64,000 nt of DNA from Spiribacter salinus M19-40 (GTDB lineage: Bacteria > Pseudomonadota > Gammaproteobacteria > Nitrococcales > Nitrococcaceae). The stretch's first letter is position 1. The number at the start of each line of letters is the position of its first letter. The stretch spans positions 930,001 through 994,000 of the forward strand of contig NC_021291.1 of assembly GCF_000319575.2 (NCBI RefSeq), read 5' to 3'. The notes beneath the pieces were generated by a model. The model had not been told where the DNA came from. It saw nothing but the letters and a program-made list of their open reading frames with translations, and made no database searches. A program made the position numbers and the translations under genes. This document shows positions 26,447 to 34,540 of the stretch, one piece after another.

Positions 26447-26891
26447 GATGGTGACCACCGCCGGCGTAGGCCCCGGACTCGGGTTGGAAAGGGGCGGTTT
26501 CATGAGTGGGCTCAGCGCCGAGCCCGCGCACCATTTCATTGAGCACATGGTCATGGCGGTAGCGCAGGTAGCCCTTGGCCACTTCCAATGGCGTATGCCG
26601 ATTACCCAGGTGATAGGCGGCCCGCAGCAGCACCAGCGGGTCGTCCGAGCGCACCGTGCTGACCGGCTCGGGCGCGGCCTCGACGCGGTAGATCCGGCCG
26701 GTGTCGTCAGCCAGTCCATCACCCGCGCGCAGGGCCGCCCCCCCGCGCTCAAGGATCACGCCGATGACCTCGCCATTATCCAGCGTGGCCCGAAACCGCG
26801 AGCGCTCACGTTGCTCGATGGTCAGGACCAGCGTGCCGACCACATCCTGATCCGCCGCGAGGGCCCCGAGCCGTTGTGTCAGTGTCTCCAT
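26439..26891 (-). CDS. ureE: Urease accessory nickel chaperone UreE
   Basis: 150-residue UreE that carries nickel to UreG. The N-terminal peptide-binding-like domain contains LTIEQRERSRFRATLDNGEV; the metal-binding domain includes AAYHLGNRHTPLEVAKGYLR with the conserved His of the dimer interface. The C-terminus ends in a short GGGHHHG cluster, a reduced form of the His-rich nickel tail. Overlaps ureF by 8 nt and starts 9 bp after ureC. Confidence 0.94.
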   Translation of the reverse strand: METLTQRLGALAADQDVVGTLVLTIEQRERSRFRATLDNGEVIGVILERGGAALRAGDGLADDTGRIYRVEAAPEPVSTVRSDDPLVLLRAAYHLGNRHTPLEVAKGYLRYRHDHVLNEMVRGLGAEPTHETAPFQPESGAYAGGGHHHG

Positions 26892-26900
26892 GACAGCCCC

Positions 26901-28604
26901 TCAGAAAAGGAAATAGCGCTGTGCAAGCGGTAGCTCCACCGCCGCTTCGCAGGTCAGCAGCTCGCCATCGGCGCGGACCTCGTAGGTCTGCGGGTCGACA
27001 CTGACCTCGGGCTGCCAGTCATTGAGCTTCATATCGGCCTTCCCCACGTCGCGGCAGTCCTTGACCGCCACCAGGCGCTTGTCGAGGTCCAGTCGCCCGC
27101 CGATGCCCGCTTCGATCGCGGCCTGGGAACAGAAAGTCACCGCGGTCTCGGCCACCGCCGCACCATGGGCGCCGAACATGCCCCGGTAATGCACCGGCTG
27201 CGGCGTGGGGATCGACCCGTTGGGATCCCCCATCGGCGCGGCGGCGATCATGCCGCCCTTGACGATCGTGCCCGGCTTGGCGCCGAAGAAAGCGGGCTTC
27301 CAGAGCACCAGATCAGCCAGCTTGCCCACCTCCAGCGATCCCACCTCGTGGGCGATACCGTGTGCGATCGCCGGATTGATGGTGTATTTGGCGACGTAGC
27401 GCCGGGCCCGCAGGTTGTCATGCCGATCGTTGTCCTCAGCGAGTGGCCCGAACTGCACCTTCATCTTGTGGGCGGTCTGCCAGGTGCGGGTGATCACCTC
27501 GCCGACCCGACCCATGGCCTGCGAGTCGGACGCGATCATCGAGAACGCACCGCGGTCGTGGAAGATGTCCTCGGCGGCGATAGTCTCGCGCCGGATCCGC
27601 GATTCCGCAAAGGCGACATCCTCGGGGATGGCCGGGTCGAGATGGTGGCAGACCATGAGCATGTCCAGATGCTCATCGATGGTGTTGCGGGTGTACGGGC
27701 GCGTCGGATTAGTGGACGACGGCAGAACGTTGGACTGCCCGCAGGCGCGGATGATGTCGGGGGCGTGGCCGCCGCCCGCGCCTTCCGTATGATAGGTGTG
27801 AATGGTCCGTCCTTTGAAAGCCGCAAGGGTGTCCTCGACGAACCCGGACTCGTTCAGGGTATCGGTATGAATGGCCACCTGGACGTCGTACTGCTCCGCG
27901 ATGTCGAGCGCGTTATCGATCGCCGCCGGCGTCGTCCCCCAGTCCTCATGCAGCTTGAGCCCCATCGCCCCGGCCTGCATCTGCTCATGCAACGCCTCGG
28001 GCAGGCTCGCGTTGCCCTTGCCCATGAAACCGAGATTCATCGGGAAGGCCTCGGCGGCCTGCAGCATCCGGTGGATATTCCACGCGCCCGGCGTGCAGGT
28101 GGTGGCATTGGTACCAGTCGCCGGACCGGTGCCGCCGCCCAGCATGGTGGTCACGCCCGACATCAGCGCCTCTTCAATCTGCTGTGGGCAGACGAAGTGG
28201 ATATGCGCATCAATGCCCCCGGCCGTCACGATGCTGCCCTCGGCGGCGAGCACCTCAGTGCCGGGGCCGATCACGATGTCGACGTGGGGCTGGGTATCGG
28301 GGTTGCCGGCCTTGCCGATGCCCGCAATCCGGCCGTCACGGACCCCGATGTCAGCTTTATAGACACCGGTGTAGTCAATGATCAGGGCGTTGGTGATGAT
28401 CAGATCGACGGCGGTTTCATTATCACGTTGACTCTGGCCCATGCCGTCGCGGATGACCTTACCGCCCCCGAACTTCACTTCATCGCCGTAGCAGGTCAGA
28501 TCCCGCTCGACTTCGACGAACAGATCGGTATCCCCCAGCCGGACGCGATCGCCGGTGGTCGGGCCATACATCTCGGCATAGGCCGATCGCTCAATCGAGG
28601 TCAT
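26901..28604 (-). CDS. ureC: Urease alpha subunit UreC
   Basis: 567-residue catalytic subunit hydrolysing urea to ammonia and carbamate. The whole active site is visible and follows Klebsiella numbering: H134 and H136 (IDAHIHF), carbamylated K217 (GLKLHEDW), H246, H272, flap C319/H320 (MVCHHLD) and D360 (ASDSQAMG). Overlaps ureB by 4 nt. With UreA and UreB it forms the cytoplasmic nickel enzyme. Confidence 0.99.
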   Translation of the reverse strand: MTSIERSAYAEMYGPTTGDRVRLGDTDLFVEVERDLTCYGDEVKFGGGKVIRDGMGQSQRDNETAVDLIITNALIIDYTGVYKADIGVRDGRIAGIGKAGNPDTQPHVDIVIGPGTEVLAAEGSIVTAGGIDAHIHFVCPQQIEEALMSGVTTMLGGGTGPATGTNATTCTPGAWNIHRMLQAAEAFPMNLGFMGKGNASLPEALHEQMQAGAMGLKLHEDWGTTPAAIDNALDIAEQYDVQVAIHTDTLNESGFVEDTLAAFKGRTIHTYHTEGAGGGHAPDIIRACGQSNVLPSSTNPTRPYTRNTIDEHLDMLMVCHHLDPAIPEDVAFAESRIRRETIAAEDIFHDRGAFSMIASDSQAMGRVGEVITRTWQTAHKMKVQFGPLAEDNDRHDNLRARRYVAKYTINPAIAHGIAHEVGSLEVGKLADLVLWKPAFFGAKPGTIVKGGMIAAAPMGDPNGSIPTPQPVHYRGMFGAHGAAVAETAVTFCSQAAIEAGIGGRLDLDKRLVAVKDCRDVGKADMKLNDWQPEVSVDPQTYEVRADGELLTCEAAVELPLAQRYFLF

Positions 28605-28909
28605 TCCAACTCCCCCATGACTGCGGCGCGAAAGCCATAGATCGCGCGATCACCGGCGTAGGCCACCAGCTCGACCTCGCGGGACTGCCCCGGCTCAAAC
28701 CGCACGGCGGTGCCGGCCGGGATGTTGAGCCGGTGGCCGAGCGCGGCGTCGCGATCAAACTCCAGCGCCGGATTGACTTCGTGGAAATGGTAGTGGGATC
28801 CGACCTGAATCGGCCGGTCACCGGCGTTCGCCACTCGGACGGTCAGGGTCTCCCGCCCCGCGTTGAGCGCGATCTCGCCGGCCGCCGTGATCACCTCGCC
28901 GGGAATCAT
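28601..28909 (-). CDS. ureB: Urease beta subunit UreB
   Basis: 102-residue UreB with the family opening [20 protein letters not shown] and core [19 protein letters not shown] followed by [10 protein letters not shown]. Separate from ureA as in most proteobacteria (fused in Helicobacter). Overlaps both ureA and ureC by 4 nt, so all three subunits are translationally coupled in equimolar ratio. Confidence 0.98.
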   Translation of the reverse strand: MIPGEVITAAGEIALNAGRETLTVRVANAGDRPIQVGSHYHFHEVNPALEFDRDAALGHRLNIPAGTAVRFEPGQSREVELVAYAGDRAIYGFRAAVMGELE

Positions 28910-29241
28910 GATGACACCGCGTGGCCGTCATCGGCCGCTTCAGCAATGGGGTCGTGAATCGTCACCAGCTTGGTCCCGTCGGGGAAAGTCGCCTCGACCT
29001 GGACCTCGCTGAGCATTTCCGGGATGCCGGGCATGACCTGCTCGCGGCTCAGCAGCTGCGTCCCCTCGCTCATCAGTTCGGCCACGCTGCGGCCATCGCG
29101 CGCGCCCTCGACGATGGCGTTGGCGATGTAGGCCATCGATTCCGGGTAGTTCAGTCGAACCCCCCGATGCAGGCGCCGCTCGGCGACCATCGCGGCGGTG
29201 GCGAGCATCAGCTTGTCCTTTTCTCTCGGCGTGAGTTGCAT
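28906..29241 (-). CDS. ureA: Urease gamma subunit UreA
   Basis: 111-residue Ure[41 protein letters not shown] and [20 protein letters not shown] are family signatures. It is about ten residues longer than the usual 100, by the acidic tail [11 protein letters not shown]. Lies 9 bp after ureD. Confidence 0.97.
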   Translation of the reverse strand: MQLTPREKDKLMLATAAMVAERRLHRGVRLNYPESMAYIANAIVEGARDGRSVAELMSEGTQLLSREQVMPGIPEMLSEVQVEATFPDGTKLVTIHDPIAEAADDGHAVSS

Positions 29242-29250
29242 GCGTCCTCC

Positions 29251-30090
29251 TCAGGTATTCCAGATTCGGGGCCGACACATCGGCCGCCCCATCAACAAGG
29301 GGCGCAACGCCGCCCAGAGGCGCTCGCGCAGGGCATATCCCTCAAGCGCGCCCGCCCCCCGCCAGCGTACGACCAGCAGATCCTCCAGTCGGGTCGCCGA
29401 GGCCTCGCCCGGCATTGCGGCCAACACCCCACGCGCCGCCGTCAGTGCATCGGCATCCGCCGGGCCGGCCACCAGGGTGGCGAAGGCCGGCTGGCCGTTA
29501 AGGCCCCAAGGCGCGTCCACCGCGCGGCGACCGCCCTCGATACGGGCATGTTCCAGCAGCACCGGCCGTCCCTCGCGCCAGACCTCGAGACGCTGGCGGA
29601 GCGATCCCGACTCGAACGGCAGCCCGCCGGCCGGACGGCCCAGGCAGTTCAGCTCCCAGGCAAAGCAGCGGCTGTCAGCACCCAGATCAATACGGGTCAA
29701 TGCCTCGACGATCGCCCCCGAGAACACGATCTGCTCCTGGGGCAGCCACTCCAGTGTCGCCCCGGGGGCGACGCGCAGGTTCTGGCGCAGCGTCGCCGTG
29801 CGGCCCAGACTGCGGTAGAACTTGGTGGCACCGGGCGTCGTCAACAGGGCCCATGCCCCCTCCCGGACATCGGCGTCGAGGCTGATCCGATCACCCCCCA
29901 CCACACCACCGGGGGGATGCAGGACATAGCTATGGCAGGGGGCGCCCTCAGGGTGAAAGCTTCGCTGCACCCGCAACGGCCCTTCATGGCGCCGCCGCGC
30001 CAGCACGGTGCGGGCGGGGGTGGGCACGAAGGCGAGATCGAGCCGCGCCCGCCATCCTGGATCGGGGGCTGCCGGTGCCACCGCCGCCAT
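29251..30090 (-). CDS. ureD: Urease accessory protein UreD/UreH
   Basis: 279-residue UreD, the scaffold that binds apo-urease and channels nickel from UreG/UreF. Motifs HPEGAPCHSYVLHPPGGVVG (with the GG-GD turn that follows), LTTPGATKFYRS and LEWLPQEQIVFSGA are family hallmarks. Its start overlaps the preceding membrane gene's stop region (adjacent bases), heading the ureDABCEFG order. Confidence 0.95.
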   Translation of the reverse strand: MAAVAPAAPDPGWRARLDLAFVPTPARTVLARRRHEGPLRVQRSFHPEGAPCHSYVLHPPGGVVGGDRISLDADVREGAWALLTTPGATKFYRSLGRTATLRQNLRVAPGATLEWLPQEQIVFSGAIVEALTRIDLGADSRCFAWELNCLGRPAGGLPFESGSLRQRLEVWREGRPVLLEHARIEGGRRAVDAPWGLNGQPAFATLVAGPADADALTAARGVLAAMPGEASATRLEDLLVVRWRGAGALEGYALRERLWAALRPLLMGRPMCRPRIWNT

Positions 30091-30396
30091 TTAAACGGCG
30101 CCTGCGATCAGCCCGGTGCCAATCAAAGCGAACGCCGCCGCGGTACCGGCCAGCGACAACGCCGCCGGCGCACGACGGGCGTGCCGGAACCGGGCACTGC
30201 CCACCACTGCAACGATGGCCAGCAGCAACGCGCCCACTCCGAGCATGGCCGGGGACATGCCCAGCACGTGGCCGGTGTCGGCGATGTGCCAGTGGAAGAA
30301 CATCAGGCCGTGGCCGGTCTGCTCAGCGCTGTGGGCCCACGTCGCCGAGCTGGCGAGCAGCCCGGCAAGGAAGACGACGAGTGGATTCCGATGCAT
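30091..30396 (-). CDS. Small membrane protein heading the urease operon
   Basis: 101-residue protein starting at ATG 30396: signal-like or membrane segment MHRNPLVVFLAGLLASSATW, a His-rich loop (HSAEQTGHGLMFFHWHIADT with another His after), then two hydrophobic helices (about residues 49-69 and 79-99) separated by a basic loop RFRHARRAP. It abuts ureD exactly, so it belongs to the operon. HupE/UreJ nickel permeases occupy this position in other operons, but this protein is half the length and lacks their HPxxGxDH signature. A role in nickel handling is only a guess from position and histidines. Confidence 0.7.
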   Translation of the reverse strand: MHRNPLVVFLAGLLASSATWAHSAEQTGHGLMFFHWHIADTGHVLGMSPAMLGVGALLLAIVAVVGSARFRHARRAPAALSLAGTAAAFALIGTGLIAGAV

Positions 30397-30496
30397 GCTT
30401 GACTCCCTGATCGTGGTGATTGAGTAACGCCTCGCAATATGCAATTCGCTTGCCAAGCATCAGATCGGGGCAGAAACTCGCACAGCAATCACCACC

Positions 30497-30538
30497 GGTG
30501 CAGTTTTTTGCACCAAACCGGCTCATTTGGCACCAAAT
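30497..30538. promoter_or_regulatory. Inverted and direct repeats upstream of the urease operon
   Basis: Two dyads about 100 bp upstream of the operon: GGTGCA-N6-TGCACC (30497-30514) and ATTTGG-CA-CCAAAT (30525-30538). Read on the minus strand both contain TTTGGTGC, repeated about 21 bp apart, roughly two helical turns. This spacing suggests an operator for a dimeric regulator of urea/nitrogen or nickel genes. I see no good sigma54 (GG-N10-GC) promoter with full consensus here. Confidence 0.45.
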
Positions 30539-30591
30539 TGATGCAAATCGACTGACTCAAGGAGCGGCCTGCCCCACGATCCATCTGTTGA

Positions 30592-30849
30592 CTACCGGCT
30601 GCACCATGACGACGTCCTCAATCGCCCGTCGCAAGCACGCCAGCACCAGCCATGCGGCCGGGAACGATCGTCCTGCATCAACCCGAAGAGTTGACCGGAC
30701 AACCGGGTGAGATCGCGCTGAACGGTCCGCTCAGTGGTCGGATAACCCTGATCCTTCAGGTAAGCCAGCAGCTCACGGACAGTAATCTTTCTCGGATGCC
30801 GCGGAATACGCCGCAACATAACCCAGTGACGCAACAGCGTGTCGGTCAT
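30592..30849 (-). pseudogene. Truncated second copy of the WYL regulator
   Basis: Encodes residues 1-70 of the WYL regulator (68 of 70 identical to the copy at 18253-19248; differences T48 and L54) and then 15 unrelated residues before a stop. Only the HTH survives; the WYL domain is missing. Its ATG overlaps the Fic stop codon (ATGA), so a short HTH-only protein might still be made. The break is exactly where similarity to the first copy ends (30640). Confidence 0.85.
30640..30849 (-). repeat. Direct repeat, copy 2
   Basis: Partner of 19039-19248 in the same orientation, with a 110-bp perfect core at 30715-30824. Separation of the copies is 11,601 bp and encloses urtEDCBA and ureGFECBAD plus the small membrane gene. 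Confidence 0.95.
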
Positions 30850-31928
30850 TCCTTTGCCTCCTCGAGCGCTGGCAGGTTAAATAACAGCGATACCAAATCT
30901 CGGTTCACGTAATAGTTCTGTCGGCCAAGCCGATGCTTCTCGAGGATGCCGTCCGAGGCCAACGCATCCAGATACCGAGTGGCTGTTGCCCGCGACACCC
31001 CTAAATCCTGCTCGAGAAACGCGACCTTCGTGTAGGGATGTCGAAAGATGTTGTTGATCAAATCCTGGCTATAGAAGCGATGCCGCTGTCGAATAATGTG
31101 CTTATGTGAATGCAGCAAGTCCCCAGTCGCCTCCACCAGTCGGGTTGTATGGCTCGCCGTTACTGCGACGCCCTCTAGCAGGTAAACCAGCCAACGTTCC
31201 CAGTCACCCGTGTTACTCACATGCTGCAACTCCGTGTAGTACCGCACCTTGGTTTGGTTGATATAACGGCTAAGGTAGAGGATTGGAGAGTCCAGCAACC
31301 CTTCACGAACCAGTGCCAGAACATTAACGATGCGTCCGGTCCGGCCATTACCATCGTAAAACGGGTGAATGCGCTCGAACTGATGGTGGGCGACCGCCAT
31401 CCGGATCAACGGATCGGAAGGTGCCTCATCATGGAGATAGCTCTCAAGCTGAGACATCAGCTCAGGAACCCGCTCTGGCGATGGTGGCTGATAAACCACC
31501 TCGCCGGTCTGCTCGTTCCTAAGCACAGTGCCCGGTGTTCTTCGAAAGCCCGCGGTGTTCCCCTCGAGGACAGCCTGAATGTCGATGATCGTGTTGACGG
31601 TTAACAGGCCTGTCCGGCGTACCGCCTGCAGACCGACCAGCAAGCCATCGACATAACGCGCCACCTCCTTGGTCGCTGGGTCCGCTTGTGACGGCTGGAC
31701 TTGCTGGCGATAGAGCGCATCCTGAGTCGTAATAATGTTCTCAATCGCGGAGCTGCTCTGCGCCTCCTGAAGAGAGAGCGTTGAGACAAGCAGACCTTCG
31801 TTGGGAATCGTCTTGGCCACCCCTTTCAACTCTGCGAGGCTTCGATGGGCCGCCACAAGCGCGCGCATGACCGGCAATGTCTCGAGTGACTGTCGGGGCG
31901 GAAAGTATTCATCGATCGCTAAAGCCAT
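30846..31928 (-). CDS. Fic-domain AMP-transferase (class II, self-inhibited)
   Basis: 360-residue Fic enzyme that would AMPylate target hydroxyls. The catalytic motif HPFYDGNGRTGR spans residues 188-199, a perfect HxFx(D/E)GNGRxxR. The inhibitory helix motif SSAIEN (residues 59-64, consensus S/TxxxE) is N-terminal, marking class II. A C-terminal winged helix (VSRATATRYLDALASDGILE, about 316-335) resembles the SoFic/BtFic group. Start at ATG 31928 gives the family N-terminus. Its TGA overlaps the ATG of the truncated WYL copy. Confidence 0.92.
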   Translation of the reverse strand: MALAIDEYFPPRQSLETLPVMRALVAAHRSLAELKGVAKTIPNEGLLVSTLSLQEAQSSSAIENIITTQDALYRQQVQPSQADPATKEVARYVDGLLVGLQAVRRTGLLTVNTIIDIQAVLEGNTAGFRRTPGTVLRNEQTGEVVYQPPSPERVPELMSQLESYLHDEAPSDPLIRMAVAHHQFERIHPFYDGNGRTGRIVNVLALVREGLLDSPILYLSRYINQTKVRYYTELQHVSNTGDWERWLVYLLEGVAVTASHTTRLVEATGDLLHSHKHIIRQRHRFYSQDLINNIFRHPYTKVAFLEQDLGVSRATATRYLDALASDGILEKHRLGRQNYYVNRDLVSLLFNLPALEEAKE

Positions 31929-32051
31929 CACCCGCTCCCTTAGTCTGCAAAAACTGCTCAAAAAACGGATTATTTGATCAGGATAAGGCTTAACTTCTCA
32001 CAAACCGTTGAAATTGAACAGCCCAGCCTGGGCGGTAGGATCAAAACCTAC

Positions 32052-32957
32052 TCAGGGGCTGCTCAGCGGGGGCAACTGTAATTCGATCGCCTCGCGCATG
32101 CTCTCATGCGCCTCAGTAAGCTTGAGTGCCTCGCCGAGCGACTCGGCAGGCTCGTCGACGGTAAAGCCCGGATCATCGGTGGCAATCTCAAAGAGCATCC
32201 CACCGGGTTCCCGGAAATACACCGAGCGGAAATAGAACCGGTCCACCTCGCCCGAGCACGGCATCCGCGTGGCCTGCACGCGCTCGACCATCTCGAGCAG
32301 CGCCGGGCGATCCGGCACCCGAAAGGCCACATGATGGACCGTGCCGTATCCCGGCTGCCCTGGCGCAACGTCATGAAGCAGGTGGAGTTGATCGCCCGGG
32401 CCACCGTCCGCGCTGTGAAAGACGCGTCCCTCGTCGTCAGCTTGTGCCTCGGTATACCCAAGCAGCTCGGTGAGCACGCGGGCCGTCGCCTCCGGGCGAT
32501 GACTCGAGAGCGTCATCCCAGCGAAGCCCCGAATGGCCATGCCCGGCTCGATGCCCGCCTCTGATTGGCCCATCAGCGCCAGCGGCAGGCCATCCGGGTC
32601 GCGAAACCGCACCATTGGCGCGCCGGTTGCGGCCGATGCCTGCTCCACAGCGACCCCGGCCGACGCCAGTCGCGCACGCCAGTCATCCAGCGCCGCCACC
32701 GGCACCGCAAACCGCGTCTCAAGCGGCTGGCCACGCCCGGGCTGCCCCGCGGGCACACCGGGGAAGGGGAAAAACGTCATCGCCGTGCCCGGGCGGCCTA
32801 GGGCATCCCCGTAATACAGGTGATAGGTAAACGGATCGTCCTGATTGACGGTCTTTTTCACCAGACGCAGTCCGAGCACGCCGGCATAGAAATCAAGATT
32901 GCGCTGTGGATCGGCAGCAACCGCAGTGATGTGGTGAAGGCCGTTGACTGGGTTCAT
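32052..32957 (-). CDS. Glyoxalase-fold ring-cleaving dioxygenase (MhqO-like)
   Basis: 301-residue protein with two vicinal-oxygen-chelate modules. Begins MNPVNGLHHITAVAADPQRN and contains FYAGVLGLRLVKKTVNQDD, the signature of the MhqO/MhqA hydroquinone-dioxygenase family; the second module starts near GFAGMTLSSHRPEATARVL. Probable iron ligands are H9, H222-region (GTVHHVAFR) and a C-terminal Glu (GGMLFEIATD). In Bacillus, relatives detoxify quinones. Stands alone. Confidence 0.86.
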   Translation of the reverse strand: MNPVNGLHHITAVAADPQRNLDFYAGVLGLRLVKKTVNQDDPFTYHLYYGDALGRPGTAMTFFPFPGVPAGQPGRGQPLETRFAVPVAALDDWRARLASAGVAVEQASAATGAPMVRFRDPDGLPLALMGQSEAGIEPGMAIRGFAGMTLSSHRPEATARVLTELLGYTEAQADDEGRVFHSADGGPGDQLHLLHDVAPGQPGYGTVHHVAFRVPDRPALLEMVERVQATRMPCSGEVDRFYFRSVYFREPGGMLFEIATDDPGFTVDEPAESLGEALKLTEAHESMREAIELQLPPLSSP

Positions 32958-32997
32958 TCGGCCAGCCTAACAAACTGGCGCCAAATGGCGCCCAAGC

Positions 32998-33648
32998 TCA
33001 CTGCGCCTCGGCAATCAATTCGGCGTCGTCGTTCGCCGGCTTATTCACCCGCGTATCCACGGGCCAGGCCGTGAGCGCACTGGGGTCTAGGGCGCGAGTC
33101 ACCGCCCTCACCTCATCGCGCGTTTTACGAGCGGGGTCCAGCCAATGCCGCAGGCAGGCCTGATCCAGCACCACCGGCATACGCGGGTGGATATGCCGAA
33201 TTGAGGGCGCGGCGGGCTGGGTGATGATGGCAAAGGACCCTCCGCTATCCTCCCGCGGCGGGTCATAGAGACCGGCGAAGAACAGCAGCGGGGCCGCGGT
33301 GGTTACGTAATACGGTGTCTTCGCGCCCTCCGCCTTTTGCCACTCGTACCACCCCGAAGCGGGCACCACGCAGCGATACCGGGCAAACGCATCCCGGAAA
33401 AACGGTGACACCGCCGCCTTTTCGGCCCGGGCGTTGATGGGCTGTGGTGCGTCATCCCCCGCCCAGACTGGCCGATATCCCCACGCCAGCTGATCCAACG
33501 CCACATCGCCCTCGCCGTCCGCATGCGCGACCCACTGCCGAGTACCGGGTGGGATATTAAAGGACGGCGTCACATCGGGCGCCTCGGATGTGCCGAGGGC
33601 TTGGGCGATGTCCGCGCCCTTGGCGTTTAGAACGTAGCGGCCGCACAT
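32998..33648 (-). CDS. yedK: SOS-response-associated peptidase (HMCES/YedK)
   Basis: 216-residue SRAP-domain protein that covalently caps abasic sites in single-stranded DNA through Cys2. The start at 33648 is fixed by biology: removing Met exposes C2 in MCGRYVLN. Other catalytic parts are NARAEKAA, VVPASGWYEWQKAEG and the His in IHPRMPVVLDQ. The longer frame to 33762 would bury C2 and is rejected. Divergent from the lipoprotein gene. Confidence 0.94.
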   Translation of the reverse strand: MCGRYVLNAKGADIAQALGTSEAPDVTPSFNIPPGTRQWVAHADGEGDVALDQLAWGYRPVWAGDDAPQPINARAEKAAVSPFFRDAFARYRCVVPASGWYEWQKAEGAKTPYYVTTAAPLLFFAGLYDPPREDSGGSFAIITQPAAPSIRHIHPRMPVVLDQACLRHWLDPARKTRDEVRAVTRALDPSALTAWPVDTRVNKPANDDAELIAEAQ

Positions 33649-33724
33649 TGGTCTGACAGTCTGCACCGGTGAATATCTTGCGCTTATCTTATGACACCGC
33701 CCCTGCGCATTACACGGAGATGCG

Positions 33725-34540
33725 ATGACCCGCACACTCACCGCCCTGCTGCTTACGCTCACCCTCGCGGCCTGTTCGCGGGTGGAGCTTGCCTATGAGA
33801 ACGCCGACTGGCTCGGCGCCTGGCGGGTGGGGAGCTATCTTGAGCTGGATCGCGAACAACGCGGCCGGCTGCGTGAGGGCATGGCTGCCTACCAGGCCTT
33901 TCACCGGAATCACCGACTGCCCACGCTGAATGGGCAACTCGATACCGTGGAAGCCCTCATCGCAGACCCCGATCCTGCGCGAGCGGACGTCGAGCAGGTG
34001 TTTGTCGACAGTGAGCAGATCCTTCGGACCACGGTCAGCGACATGATTCCGCTAGCCGCGGAAATCCTGCGGGATCTGGATGCCGCCCAAATCGATGCCC
34101 TGGAGGGCACCCTCGCCGAGGGCCGGGAAGACTATCTCGATCGCATGGCCAACGGGCGCGAGGCGCAGGTCATCGAGCGCACCGAATCCTGGGTGGGCAC
34201 GCTCACCGAGGCGCAGACGCAAACGCTCGAGGGCTGTGTGGCCGACATGCCGGATGTCGCCAACGAGTGGTCGGCCTGGCGTCAGCAAACCGAGGAGGAC
34301 TTCCTCGCTCTGCTGCGCGACGACGCCCCTCAGGAGAAGGTCGAAGATTTCCTTCAGGCCTGGCTGCTTGAGGACGAGGCGCGCTCCCCCGCCCTACAGG
34401 ATTATCGGGCCACCAGCCGAGCGCTCTGGGGGCGCTGCACCCATACCCTGATCACCAGCCTGACCCCAGATCAGCGCAACAGCGCCCGCGAGCGCCTTGC
34501 CGGGTACCGCGGCGATCTAGAGACGGTGGCCGCGCGGTAG
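33725..34540 (+). CDS. DUF6279 family lipoprotein
   Basis: 271-residue predicted outer-membrane lipoprotein. Signal peptide MTRTLTALLLTLTLAAC ends in the lipobox LAAC (Cys17), followed by the family pattern YENADWL...SYLELDREQRGRL. The rest is predicted helical and acidic; many paired helices as in periplasmic chaperone-like proteins. No function has been assigned to the family. Its end overlaps the convergent rlmKL by 24 nt. Confidence 0.85.
   Translation: MTRTLTALLLTLTLAACSRVELAYENADWLGAWRVGSYLELDREQRGRLREGMAAYQAFHRNHRLPTLNGQLDTVEALIADPDPARADVEQVFVDSEQILRTTVSDMIPLAAEILRDLDAAQIDALEGTLAEGREDYLDRMANGREAQVIERTESWVGTLTEAQTQTLEGCVADMPDVANEWSAWRQQTEEDFLALLRDDAPQEKVEDFLQAWLLEDEARSPALQDYRATSRALWGRCTHTLITSLTPDQRNSARERLAGYRGDLETVAAR

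Noticed and set aside
27165-28640. 491-codon open frame on the plus strand opposite ureC
   Set aside because: Shadow of ureC on the other strand: UreC has every catalytic residue, and high GC keeps the antisense frame open.
30091-30456. HupE/UreJ nickel permease
   Set aside because: Half the usual length and without the HPxxGxDH signature, so only called a small membrane protein.
30480-30600. Sigma54 promoter for the urease operon
   Set aside because: GG/GC pairs exist but either spacing or the TTGC element fails the consensus.
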